Source: Mycosarcoma maydis (lineage: Eukaryota; Basidiomycota; Ustilaginomycetes; Ustilaginales). Taken from it: a stretch of 64,000 nt of DNA. The stretch is taken from NCBI RefSeq assembly GCF_000328475.2, contig NC_026480.1, forward strand, positions 372,001 through 436,000, written 5' to 3'. The position numbers and the translations under genes were made by a program. Shown one piece after another: positions 17,311-26,719 of the stretch. Numbering within the stretch: position 1 is the first letter of the stretch; every line of letters begins with the position of its first letter. The notes beneath the pieces are model-generated. The model was not told where the DNA came from. It did not search any database and was given only the letters and a program-made list of their open reading frames with translations.

Positions 17311-19509
17311 TTAATGTGCTGCTTTTGCTAGCCGATCCGAGATGCTGGGCCTTTTGACCGCAAGTGCACCGGAAGCCGAACGAGACTCGGCATCGTCGCC
17401 AGGGTCCGTGGTGCTAGCCGCCACAACATCAGTGTCAAGCTTGGGCACCAAGGACGAATTCACGCCATCCACCTTGTCGTCATCCTCGACCTTGTCCTCT
17501 TCATCCTCCTTAGTTCCACTATCACTCGAGGAAGCGCGCCCAGCTGCGGAAGCCGACGAACTAGCAGCCGGGCTCGGCCCATGAACGCCATATTCCACCA
17601 CCTCCAATAGCACCGCCCTTCTCACCCACTTGCGCCTCCTCGTGTACCTGCCCATTCCGCTCCTCTTGGACATCTTTTCCCACGCATTATCACCGTACTG
17701 CCAGCCCTCAGCATCTACGTCCCAATCTGCCTCGCCTTCGCCAGTCACTCTATGCACCGTAGTTCCCACATCGCCCACCACATCCTCACCGACCTCGATT
17801 CCACCCGACGTTTTGGCACGGATCCGGTTCAACGCATCGCCCAGATACCCCTGCTTAGCAGCCGCCAGCGCATCTTTGTCCCCTACCGCGTTGGCCGACT
17901 TAATAGCCGCTTCCTTGGCACTTCCCTTGTACACGGTGGTACTCGGATAGTAACCACGACTCGAAACGCCGGCTACAGACCATTCGGGATCCACCCATTG
18001 CCACTTGATCGTCCTTCTGGTGAACGCTTTGGGGTCAGTGTGCGTCGGCGCAGGGGTGAGCATGATTTTGGTCGCCGGCAGACTGAACGACGAAGGCGGT
18101 GAAACCGGGTTGTTGGCTTCGTCCGACCAAGAAGGGCGTTCCTGAGGCAACAGCGCAGCTGTCCAGTCCAGCCCGACCCACCAACGTTGGTTCTCGAAAA
18201 TCGAGAACTGATACACCACGTCTTCGTGTCGAACTATTTTGTCATCCGCGCCATCCAGCTTTGTCGGCTTACCGACGGAAGCAGTGTCGACTTTGCCAGC
18301 AGCCGGCAACTCGGAACCGTCATCATGATACATTCCGTGTGCCCATTCGTCATCGAGGTTGCCTTTCCCGTACGCGTCACGGGCCGAAAATTGACCGCTG
18401 AGCAATCGACCTGTGCCACGAACAATACGTCGGATTGTGGCGCTCTTCCATATGGCCTGGCGGAACAGACTGCACCAAGGAGAACACCACGTGAGCGCCA
18501 CTGTGCCGACAAAGCAGACCAAGCTTCGCACAGTGAGCGCACCGATAGGGTAAGGAGGCAGTAGGGTCAGGTTAAATTCGGTCCACTGCTCCCATCGGAC
18601 GCGCGAGGCGAGGTCTGCGCCGTATGCGTAGATGAGCGGAAGCGGTGTCTTGGCCAAAAACGCCGAGAGACTGTCATAGTGCGCGTACACCGGCGCAGCT
18701 TTGGCGTGGAACGTAGCGATGTGATCAGGACCGATGAGTTTGAGGATGTGATGATAGACGTAAGCGTCCCACCTGGCGATGGCGGCCAAAATGCCACTTG
18801 CCGAGACAGGAAGCACCAGGCTGGGGAAGCCACTCTGCCTCAACGGCAGGAAGGCCAAAAGCCACAACGGCCAAGTAAGAAGCAAGAACGCCGCAATCGC
18901 CTTTGTCCTCATCGGGCTTGGATCCCATGAGACCAGCTGTACTGCGGGCACAAGTACATTCCTTCGCAGTGACGAGAAAAAGTCGGCCAACTCGCTCAGC
19001 TCGAGCAGCGTCGCATTGAGCGAAGCGGCCGATACCACATCGTACTTTTCGATGAGTTTGGCGGGAGAATGCGAACGAGGACGAGCAAACGCGAGTTGTC
19101 TTCGGATCCCAGCATAGCCAATCCAGCCGAGCAGCAGAGCTTGAGGAGCATACCGCAACAGTTCGTAGCCAAAGGCGCATGTCAACCAGAACGAGAGGAG
19201 CAGCAGCATGGACGAAGAGGTGGAGCCTTTGCCTCCCGTCCAGGTGGCAAGGCGGATGAAGCGGTAGAAAGCATGGATGGTAGGCCCCAACGCGGCAGCT
19301 AAACGTACAACAGGGCTAGGGACACGTTCGAGGATCTCGGACGAGGAAAGCGGCTCGAAGCTCGCCGACAGCGAGGTTGCAGTAGAGTACGAGGTGGAGG
19401 CGATTCGAGACGAGTTGGTCACGAGCGAAGGAGGTGCTGGAGAAGCAAGATGATCCTTTTCCTTCTTGATCGAAGTCGCGACCGGGGTAGTGGTGGATGT
19501 GGATGACAT
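17311..19509 (-). CDS. Pex23/Pex24/Pex30-family peroxin with dysferlin domain
   Basis: An integral membrane protein of 732 aa. In yeasts this family sits in the ER at peroxisome and lipid-droplet contact sites and controls peroxisome number. After a Ser/Thr-rich N-terminus, hydrophobic segments lie near 99-135 (SMLLLLSFWLTCAFGYELL, ALLLGWIGYAGI), 205-225 (FLLLTWPLWLLAFLPL), 230-245, and 330-350 (LVCFVGTVALTWCSPW). The DysFN half follows (YQFSIFENQRWWVGLDWTA, RPSWSDE), then WQWVDPEWSV, and the DysFC half (DAEGWQYGDNAWEKMSKRSG, TRRRKWVRRAVL). The tail is acidic/Ser-rich. Which of the Pex23/24/30 paralogues it matches cannot be told from sequence alone. Its divergent partner, across the gap, is PIG-S. 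Confidence 0.85.
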   Translation of the reverse strand: MSSTSTTTPVATSIKKEKDHLASPAPPSLVTNSSRIASTSYSTATSLSASFEPLSSSEILERVPSPVVRLAAALGPTIHAFYRFIRLATWTGGKGSTSSSMLLLLSFWLTCAFGYELLRYAPQALLLGWIGYAGIRRQLAFARPRSHSPAKLIEKYDVVSAASLNATLLELSELADFFSSLRRNVLVPAVQLVSWDPSPMRTKAIAAFLLLTWPLWLLAFLPLRQSGFPSLVLPVSASGILAAIARWDAYVYHHILKLIGPDHIATFHAKAAPVYAHYDSLSAFLAKTPLPLIYAYGADLASRVRWEQWTEFNLTLLPPYPIGALTVRSLVCFVGTVALTWCSPWCSLFRQAIWKSATIRRIVRGTGRLLSGQFSARDAYGKGNLDDEWAHGMYHDDGSELPAAGKVDTASVGKPTKLDGADDKIVRHEDVVYQFSIFENQRWWVGLDWTAALLPQERPSWSDEANNPVSPPSSFSLPATKIMLTPAPTHTDPKAFTRRTIKWQWVDPEWSVAGVSSRGYYPSTTVYKGSAKEAAIKSANAVGDKDALAAAKQGYLGDALNRIRAKTSGGIEVGEDVVGDVGTTVHRVTGEGEADWDVDAEGWQYGDNAWEKMSKRSGMGRYTRRRKWVRRAVLLEVVEYGVHGPSPAASSSASAAGRASSSDSGTKEDEEDKVEDDDKVDGVNSSLVPKLDTDVVAASTTDPGDDAESRSASGALAVKRPSISDRLAKAAH

Positions 19510-19876
19510 GTTGAACGCAAATGACTTTGCCCTGCGTCCGAAGCGCCGTGGTCGAGCAAGGCAAACGGTGCAGATAGCGATCCAGCAGGACGATCTCGAG
19601 TCTCTTCACTGTAGCAAGGGGAGGCTGGTCAGCGATGTTGGATGAGTCGATTGACAGATGACAATCAGAAAGGGAAGCAAGAGAAGGGACAACGAAGAGA
19701 GTACAGTCACAGTCACGAGTGGAAAGTCTCAAGGCTGTTCGCGAGGTGCGGGGCGTAAAAAGACGGATGGGCCAGCAACTCGTCATACCCATATTACTAT
19801 TCACATTCACTTGTATCGCTCATTTTCACCATTCACCATTTCTCAATTCAACTCCGATCCGGCCAAAGGTCGTCTG

Positions 19877-19976
19877 NNNNNNNNNNNNNNNNNNNNNNNN
19901 NNNNNNNNNNNNNNNNNNNNNNNNNNNNNNNNNNNNNNNNNNNNNNNNNNNNNNNNNNNNNNNNNNNNNNNNNNNN
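19877..19976. other. assembly gap (100 N)
   Basis: Exactly 100 ambiguous bases, a customary placeholder size. Heptamer repeats flank the right side, so a repeat-collapse break is plausible. Open frames running through it are meaningless. Confidence 0.99.
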
Positions 19977-20177
19977 CAAATCGTCATCACAAACCGTGAA
20001 TCACGAATCACGAATCCTTCACGGTTGGATCGGTGTGGAGTCGGATACTCGTGACTTGATGGCTAATGTTAGATCGGCATAACGTTGAGGCCAAATTTCC
20101 ATAATTCACGAATGCGCATCGGCCAACATGCCAACGCGAGTCACGAGTGACAGAAAGTGTTGATTTCGACCAACACC

Positions 20178-20209
20178 ATTCGTGATTCGTGATTCGTGAT
20201 TCGTGATTC
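20178..20209 (+). repeat. tandem CGTGATT heptamer array
   Basis: Four and a half perfect tandem copies of the 7-mer CGTGATT, ending about 75 bp upstream of the PIG-S ATG. Confidence 0.95.
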
Positions 20210-20284
20210 TTGTCCTTGCTCAGTCTCTGTCATCCACCTCTCAGTCAGTGTCGAGGCCGGCACTATCGCTGCAAGCTTTCGAGT

Positions 20285-22414
20285 ATGGCCGCACCGCTCC
20301 TCTTCCAGAGCCTCGGTACACGCACAGCCATCTTGGCCTGTTTCTGGGTGGCGCTGCTTGCCAGCATTCCGTGGTGGCTTCGTCTGACCACGATCCAAAG
20401 ACTGCCCTTGCCAGCACAACAGGTGCGAGCGCTTCAGCAATTTGGCAGCTGCCCTGTCACTTTGCAATCCAGTCTTGTCATCTCAGTGGATGCGGATATC
20501 TTGCGAGAAGCTGGTGCTGATGCAGACCGAGACGCTCGCACTGCTTTTTTGAAGCAAGTGGAACAACTCGTTCAGCAGAGTTTGGAGATCAAATCTCAGC
20601 TTCCGGCTGCTGCCAGCCTGGAATGTACACGATGGAAGGTTCAGGTGCAATCTTCAGCGTCGGAAGTCTCGCCAGAATCATTCCAACCCGAGACGGGTGC
20701 CTACGTAGTCCGAATCGCAAGCGAAGCATCAGCTGAGAGTACAAGCTCACAACCACCTCACATCCCCACCATCTATATCCCCGCCATCTCGGAGGATTCA
20801 GAATCCCTCCCATTGGTACCAGACACCCTCAGCGCCGCTGTCATTGCCGAACTTGTCCATCTACGAGGCGACAAGCCTCTCACCGATGATGACACTTCCA
20901 CCTCTACAATCGCAGTCACAGAGCAGGACCCACGAGTCATCCAATACAGCAAACACGTACGTCTTGTGTTTAGCATCATGAACCAGGATATTACCGACGG
21001 TACAGCGTACGATAGCCGGCTTCTGCGCAATCTGGCGGATGGAAACGCGTCGGCGGACAACCCGATTTCGAAGCTCACGCGCGCGTTGAGCCAATTGCAT
21101 GATTTTCACATCGAAACGCAGGTGCAGTGGTTCGCACCATTGCATTTCCAGCCAACAATGGAACAGTTGGAGGAGGTGGTGGAGATGGAGGTGGAGGAAG
21201 AGGTCATGGTCGATCAAGAGATTCAAGAAGAGGTGGATGTTGAGGTCGATGACGTCGCTGACGTCGCTGACGTATCGCAAGACAAAGTGTCTGCAAGTGA
21301 AACGCACCCCACCGCAGGCGACCAACACGAGCTCGCTTCAAACGGAGCAGATGCAGAAGCGGCCGAAGTCGAACGCCAACTCTCCTACGTACCTCAAATC
21401 AAGCGCACTCGAACCCTCAAACAAGTCCGCAAACGCACCATCCAAGTACCCCGCATACAACGCATCCGCAAGCAGAAGCGTACTCCACTCCCACCCCGCC
21501 ACGTGGTCGAATGGGATGATCTTAAAGTGTTTGTCAACTCGCAAGAGTGGAGTCTCACTTCGACCGTTCCACCGTGCTCCTCTTCGCCAAGTGAACGAGC
21601 GTACGACGTTCTTTCTCAGACGCACGACTTGCATTTCTTGCTGTACATCCCGAGCAAGTCGCATTCTCCGCTGATGATACGGGATACCGTCCATGGCGGG
21701 GTCAAGGAGGATGTGGGGGGATGGTTGATACCTCAATGGGGCGGGGTGGTGATCGTGAACGTTGATCACGAGGAAAAACAGTCAACAGGGTTGGTGAAGC
21801 TTGATCAAAAGCTTGATCGAGGAGGCGTTGAAGAGTTGGCCGAGATCGCAGTTGCGGAAGCCATGGCGCTCTTCGCACGCCAACTGGAGATCTTGCTTGG
21901 ACTATCGGATGGACGCTCCGCCTCAGCATCTTTGAGCGAGACTCAAGACAGGCTGCAACGCAGGGTGCAGTTGTCGACGCTGAAACAACGACGAATCCTG
22001 GAACTGAGCCGCGAAGCCACATCCACACTGATCGCCATCACACGGCTGGTCGATCGCATCGAAAATCTGGGTGTAGGTGCACACGTGAAATCCGACGTTG
22101 AAGCCGCTCTGCACATCATGCACTCGCTCCGCAACTCGAGCTCGAATGCGCATCTGGACGAGCTCCTCGACAGAGCGGCACAAGCATATGCGCTGAGCAA
22201 CAGAGCGTTTTTCAACCCAGATATGCTCGGCTTGTTGTATTTCCCAGACGAACACAAGTACGCCGTATACACGCCGCTGTTTGCGCCCCTGTTGGTGCCG
22301 CTGTTCGTCACCACGCTAAAGCTGATCAAGCAATTGGTCGCACGCCGCAAGCCATCGACAAAGAGTGCCATGCGAGCGAGCAAGCCCAGCACATATGCGA
22401 GATTGTCCACTTAA
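20285..22414 (+). CDS. GPI17: PIG-S/Gpi17, GPI transamidase subunit
   Basis: A subunit of the ER complex that attaches GPI anchors to proteins. ATG 20285 gives MAAPLLFQSLGTRTAILACF and 709 aa. The topology is typical: an N-terminal membrane segment (about 12-32) followed by RLPLPAQQV, a large lumenal domain with RLVFSIMNQDITDG, LSQLHDFHIETQVQWFAPL, LHFLLYIPSKSHSPLMI and GGWLIPQWGGVVIVN, then LFARQLEILLGL, and a C-terminal membrane segment (about 660-685, PLFAPLLVPLFVTTLKL) with a short basic tail. Unusual is a charged insert at about 293-405: an acidic Val/Glu run (EMEVEEEVMVDQEIQEEVDV) followed by an Arg/Lys-rich block (KRTRTLKQVRKRTIQVPRIQ). The open frame upstream starts at a non-ATG codon. 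Confidence 0.88.
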   Translation: MAAPLLFQSLGTRTAILACFWVALLASIPWWLRLTTIQRLPLPAQQVRALQQFGSCPVTLQSSLVISVDADILREAGADADRDARTAFLKQVEQLVQQSLEIKSQLPAAASLECTRWKVQVQSSASEVSPESFQPETGAYVVRIASEASAESTSSQPPHIPTIYIPAISEDSESLPLVPDTLSAAVIAELVHLRGDKPLTDDDTSTSTIAVTEQDPRVIQYSKHVRLVFSIMNQDITDGTAYDSRLLRNLADGNASADNPISKLTRALSQLHDFHIETQVQWFAPLHFQPTMEQLEEVVEMEVEEEVMVDQEIQEEVDVEVDDVADVADVSQDKVSASETHPTAGDQHELASNGADAEAAEVERQLSYVPQIKRTRTLKQVRKRTIQVPRIQRIRKQKRTPLPPRHVVEWDDLKVFVNSQEWSLTSTVPPCSSSPSERAYDVLSQTHDLHFLLYIPSKSHSPLMIRDTVHGGVKEDVGGWLIPQWGGVVIVNVDHEEKQSTGLVKLDQKLDRGGVEELAEIAVAEAMALFARQLEILLGLSDGRSASASLSETQDRLQRRVQLSTLKQRRILELSREATSTLIAITRLVDRIENLGVGAHVKSDVEAALHIMHSLRNSSSNAHLDELLDRAAQAYALSNRAFFNPDMLGLLYFPDEHKYAVYTPLFAPLLVPLFVTTLKLIKQLVARRKPSTKSAMRASKPSTYARLST

Positions 22415-22537
22415 GTCCATCCTCCAACCGCAGACGAATGTGTTTCTTCGATTGTACAGTACGACACGTGTCAACACCGACCTTTGCTTCCGCTCGAATA
22501 CTACGACGATCTTATATGTACCAGCGTTCGCCTCGCC

Positions 22538-24574
22538 TCAGTCATACTCTTGCACGTCGGCGTCCTCTTCCTCCACTTGGTCATCGTTCGGCTGCCTGTC
22601 CGCGTCAGTGTGCTCGTCATCGCTTGCCGTCTTGTCCTTCGCGATCAATGCCTCGTACTCGGCATCGTACTCGTAATCGTCGTCCTGCATTCTTCTTTTC
22701 GACACGGCCAGCCCACGAACAGGAGGTTTCGGTGCTCCGCGATGGCTCAGCAGCGACGGGATGTTGTGTTTGCGCGTCAAACCGGGTCGTCTTGCTGCAC
22801 TGGTCGAGAGCAACATCGTCAGCGGTTTGCCGAAGAACGAGCGTGCAGCGCCACTGGCAGATGGAGCGTGAAGCGTGGGCGATGCGGTGCTGGAGCCGGA
22901 GCCAGAACTGGAGCTAGAGCCTGTGCAGATTCTCTTGATGGCGACCGTGTGTGGTGTGGAATCAGAGTGTGTTGTGTTGGGCGCAAGCGTTGGAATAGGA
23001 GACGCTGAAGAGCGTGTTCCGGACGGGGTCGATGAAGCGAGCGGCATAGCGATAGTAGCTGCCTCGGCAGCTTCGTCCTGCACCTCCTCTTGAGACACAA
23101 CGTCTTGGCCTGAAATGCTTGACATCGGCTGTTCGAGATTTTGCACATCACCCATGTCAACTTCTTCCGATACATCCGGCAGCTCCTCTTCATCCTCGCC
23201 CTGGTGTTGCAGGTTGAACGTCTTTTGCTGCTTCGCCTTGCCCTTGCCTTTCCCCTTCTCTCGCTGCTTCTTGGGCGTGGGAGCGCTTTTGCGCGACGAT
23301 CGACGCACCGAGGTGGGAGCTGAAAGTATCAAGGCATCACCATCACGATCCGACTCTTCATCATCCACAATCAGAACGTCGTCGTTTGCCTTTTCTCGGC
23401 TTGTACATCGATCCGCCTTTGTTGTTCTACGTCTAGTTGACCGACTTGCTGGCTCCTCATTTTCATCATCGCTGATCACCGAAATATGCTTACTGTCCTT
23501 GGGCTTCTTACGGCGTGGCGCCTTGAAACCAACATCATCATCTGTGAGATCGGCATCGACTTTTGCTGCGACTTCTGATCGAATGTGCTGATCTGACTTG
23601 GCTGACGAGCTAGGTTGAGATCTGAGGTGCTCATCCGCATCCCCCTGCTCACCATTGTCTGAGAATGCCCTCGATGTGCGCTTGGTCTTCGCATTGTGAG
23701 CAGTAGAAGTCTCTTTGGATGCAGTTCTAGACTTGGAAGCAGAAACAGTGGATGATGACACTGCAGGATCCTTTGGTCTCTTTGACTGAAGCGGTCGGCC
23801 ATCAAGATCGTAGCTCGGACTGTAGCTGACTTGCTTACGAGCACTTCGGGTGGGACGACGACGGGCAAGCGTCGCCTCTTGCGCTGCAAGGGCAGCAGCA
23901 TATGCAGCATCGTCATCTACGTCTATCGGAGCAGATGTCTCGCCCGTGTCAGATGCATCAGAGCCCGGACGATGCTTCTTTGGATTTGGATTTTTGCTCG
24001 AGCTAGGTGTCGAACGTGGTTGCATGGTTGACGGCAAGGAGGATGGCATTTCTATGTAATCTCTCAAAGAGGAGCCATCAGTAAGCTCAGCAGCAGCAAC
24101 GCCTTCCTTCTTGCTTGAGCGATCTGGCGAGCACGAAAGAGAGGATTTCGGCGACGTTTCTGCTCCATCCGATTGGGTATCATGCTCGTCATCCTCTGGG
24201 TCGCTGTTGGCAACGTACAGTCCTGTCACCACAGAGGGAGGCATGGCAGCCGCTTTTGCGACGTCACGGTTGCCGGTAGGGCTATCGAGCACATTGGCTG
24301 CTAACGATGGTCGCAGCGGCGACGAACGTGTCCTCGAGAAAGAGGTAGCATGGCTAGTGGGTGGCGACGAGACGAGATGAGTGTCGGTGAGCAAGTTAGG
24401 TACAGCTGCCGAGCTTTCCAGAGTGGGCGTAGAAGAGGCGGCTGAAGGAGGCCAAGTCGGAGCGCCTGGAGTTGCAACCGATGTCGAATCCGACGATGTG
24501 TTGAGAGCGTTGTGTGTGAGGAAAGGTGCAGACACGGGCAGGAGGCTATGGTCGCCAGCACCAGTGAAGGGCAT
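22538..24574 (-). CDS. nuclear low-complexity protein, RAD51AP1-like motifs (tentative)
   Basis: 678 aa from ATG 24572-24574. It is almost entirely disordered: Ser/Thr-rich, with alternating acidic (DDENEE, VDDEESDRDGD) and basic (KKQREKGKGKGKAKQQK) stretches that suggest a nuclear, DNA-linked role. Two places look conserved rather than random. One is RRPTRSARKQVSYSPSYD (about 237-254). The other is near the C-terminus: ARRPGLTRKHNIPSLLSHRG then KPPVRGL. Animal RAD51AP1 has a similar order, with a basic R-x-x-R...V-x-Y-S start and an R-x-G-L-S-R RAD51-binding end. The likeness is short and I treat it as a hypothesis. No enzyme domain is present. It converges on PIG-S with 123 bp between stops. 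Confidence 0.6.
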   Translation of the reverse strand: MPFTGAGDHSLLPVSAPFLTHNALNTSSDSTSVATPGAPTWPPSAASSTPTLESSAAVPNLLTDTHLVSSPPTSHATSFSRTRSSPLRPSLAANVLDSPTGNRDVAKAAAMPPSVVTGLYVANSDPEDDEHDTQSDGAETSPKSSLSCSPDRSSKKEGVAAAELTDGSSLRDYIEMPSSLPSTMQPRSTPSSSKNPNPKKHRPGSDASDTGETSAPIDVDDDAAYAAALAAQEATLARRRPTRSARKQVSYSPSYDLDGRPLQSKRPKDPAVSSSTVSASKSRTASKETSTAHNAKTKRTSRAFSDNGEQGDADEHLRSQPSSSAKSDQHIRSEVAAKVDADLTDDDVGFKAPRRKKPKDSKHISVISDDENEEPASRSTRRRTTKADRCTSREKANDDVLIVDDEESDRDGDALILSAPTSVRRSSRKSAPTPKKQREKGKGKGKAKQQKTFNLQHQGEDEEELPDVSEEVDMGDVQNLEQPMSSISGQDVVSQEEVQDEAAEAATIAMPLASSTPSGTRSSASPIPTLAPNTTHSDSTPHTVAIKRICTGSSSSSGSGSSTASPTLHAPSASGAARSFFGKPLTMLLSTSAARRPGLTRKHNIPSLLSHRGAPKPPVRGLAVSKRRMQDDDYEYDAEYEALIAKDKTASDDEHTDADRQPNDDQVEEEDADVQEYD

Positions 24575-25180
24575 CTTTACAGGACAAGATTGAATCTAGG
24601 TCGGTCGTAGCAAATCGATTGGTGACTTTGATGGTGGCGACAAGGCAGACAACAGGCTCGAACATACAACATGATCAGGCTGCATGGGATTAAGTGTTAC
24701 TTTCCGCAGACGTGTGAGTTGTGAGTCTGTATAACTTAGCGGCTCGCGTTTCGCCACCCTTCTTCTCGTTCGCTCAATCATGACTGCTCAGATAGCGCGC
24801 GCGACGCGTTGCGGATCAGCCTTCCATACCCGCAATCCCAAATCACCAATCACGAAACGTTTTGGGACACAGAACAACTCACGACTGAGCCTCGAACAAA
24901 ATCACGAATCACGAACACCATGCGCTAAACCACCGATTGTTAGGTTGGAAAGGCACAATTTACGCGACTGACGAGCGTGGCGAAGAACAACACTCACACA
25001 GACTCTTTGTGCTTGTCTCATGTTGATCAGGCCAGCATCTACGATTCACGATTTGTGATTTCAAGAGGAGATGCATTGACGATTGATGATTGGAAGTGGA
25101 GCACATCTGTGGCCAAACAGCTGTTATATCAGTTCGATTATCGTGTATGTTCATACATGGTCAAGACACTACGGGTACGT
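24575..25180. other. spacer upstream of the nuclear-protein gene
   Basis: A 606 bp promoter region plus the AKR 3' flank, with scattered single heptamer words (AATCACGAA, GATTCACGATTTGTGATT near 25040). No gene was seen. Confidence 0.35.
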
Positions 25181-26201
25181 CTACTCGCAGCGCTGGCTTT
25201 GGCACTGCTCCTCGACCCAGCCCTTGTCGCCGCGGTCCAAAGCGTCGAGTTCTGCCATAAGGGTAAAGAAAAGATCAAAGGGGGTCAGCATCGCTTGCAT
25301 CTCTTCCGTTGCTGATCCCTAATCATGAATTATGAATCATGAATCAAGAATGCTTGCAAGCGTCAATTCATTCTTGGACATTAAACTCACCTTTCATCTG
25401 CTCGTCTGAGAGCACGAACGTGAGACACTCTGCGTTCTCAACCTGTCTTTGCAGATTGCTGCTCTTTGGCAGCGCAACAATACCGTGTTGCACCAACCAG
25501 CGCAGCATTACCTGTGCCTCGGTCTTGCCCGTCTCGGCAGCCACTTTCTTGAGCGTCGGGTCGCCGTAATAGTGACCACGAGCCAGTGGACAGTAGGCTT
25601 GTACGATAATTGAATGGGCTTCTGAAGCGGCCCTCACCTCCTTTTGCGCAAAGAAGGGATGACACTCGATCTGGTTGCATACGGGCAACACTTTTGGCTT
25701 GCTATCGATCAGCTCCTGGATGTGGTGCGGTCCAAAGTTTGAGACGCCCAAGCTTCGTACCTTGCCCTCTTGCACTAGCTCGGTGAGGGTGTCCCACGAG
25801 TCCAGTCGGAACTTTTTGCCTCCGTCGGGAGCGTGCAGGAGAACAAGGTCGAGGTAGTCAAGACCCGCTTTGGCGAGACTGTCTTCGACAGCTAAGCGCG
25901 TCTTGCTTCCACCACCCATCTCGTTGAGATAGACCTTGGTGGTGTAGAACAGCTCGGATCGAGGCACGCTACATTCGCGTACCGCTTCGCCACAGTCAGC
26001 CTCGTTTCGGTAATAGCGAGCAGTATCAACATGCCGATAGCCTGCTTTGTCAAAGGCGTTGAGAAGCGCCTGCTTGCATTCGCTACCACGCATGTCCCAG
26101 GCACCGATGCCGAAGCGAGGCATGGCATAGCCATCAACCATTGTGATCGACGAGCCAAGCGTGAGCTTCTCGTCACGCAGAGGTGCAAATCGATCCGTCA
26201 T
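25181..26201 (-). CDS. aldo-keto reductase, two exons
   Basis: An NADPH-dependent carbonyl reductase of the AKR superfamily (AKR3/AKR5-like, by general look). Exon 1 is 26201-25391 and exon 2 is 25251-25181. The intron 25390-25252 (139 nt, GTGAGT...GGCAG) restores the normal C-terminus, DEQMK-ELDALDRGDKGW, giving 293 aa; reading through would stop after seven alien residues. Tetrad: Asp59 and Tyr64 in VDTARYYRNE, Lys89 in TTKVY, His123 in LLHAP. Cofactor-side motifs are GVSNFGPHHIQEL, CNQIECHPFF, QAYCPLARG and ALPKSSNLQR. The start ATG at 26199-26201 precedes MTDRFAPLRDEKLTL. The substrate cannot be told. Confidence 0.93.
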
Positions 26202-26719
26202 TATGATGTGTTTGGTGAGAAATTACGAGGTTGACTAACAACAGAGGATGATGGTCCAGAGCTAAGCAGAGCGAGATTTGTTTGTTTTCGATTCGGAACC
26301 AGAGTCAGGCGTGAAGGCATCGGTTCCTACTGGCTTGAGATCTTATCGACGATTCCTCCCCCGCTTTGGTGTGTCAACAAATCCTTGTGACTGTTAGACG
26401 ACACGCGCGCCGTGTGGTCTGATCTGCAGCTGTGAGTGCACCGCCTCGCAGCACTGACTCGACTGTAGCTTGGCTCATACGCCTGACCACGGTCTTCCTG
26501 GTGAGAAGGCCCTTGACTCGGTTTGTCAAAAAATCACGAATAGGAAAACATGTTTGCGATGCTTCAATGCTTCGGTCTAGTTATACATTGTACGTGTCAA
26601 TAACGGAGGCGAATGGCGCTGACTCCGAGCTGGAGGCCGAGAACGACGAAAATAGGTTCAAAACTGCGATCCAAGGGTGTACGCGATGATAACCTGCTGG
26701 TCGGCCCACAGTTTGAGAG
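26202..26719. other. promoter region of the aldo-keto reductase gene
   Basis: A 518 bp region between two minus-strand genes. No gene or notable repeat was seen. Confidence 0.35.

Larger units (their letters stand above)
19510..20284. promoter_or_regulatory. divergent promoter of dysferlin-peroxin and PIG-S genes, interrupted by gap
   Basis: It contains the 100-N gap, a heptamer cluster right after it (19995-20016, CGTGAATCACGAATCACGAA) and another cluster just upstream of the PIG-S ATG. True length is unknown because the N run is probably a nominal gap. Confidence 0.5.

Noticed and set aside
19658..20054. frames running through the N gap
   Set aside because: They translate ambiguous bases and cannot be judged.
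20178..20209. CRISPR-like appearance of repeat arrays
   Set aside because: Units are 7 bp in direct tandem with no spacers; the host is a eukaryote.
25368..25390. aldo-keto reductase ending at 25368
   Set aside because: The codons after 25391 are intron (GTGAGT donor); the spliced 3' exon restores the family C-terminus.
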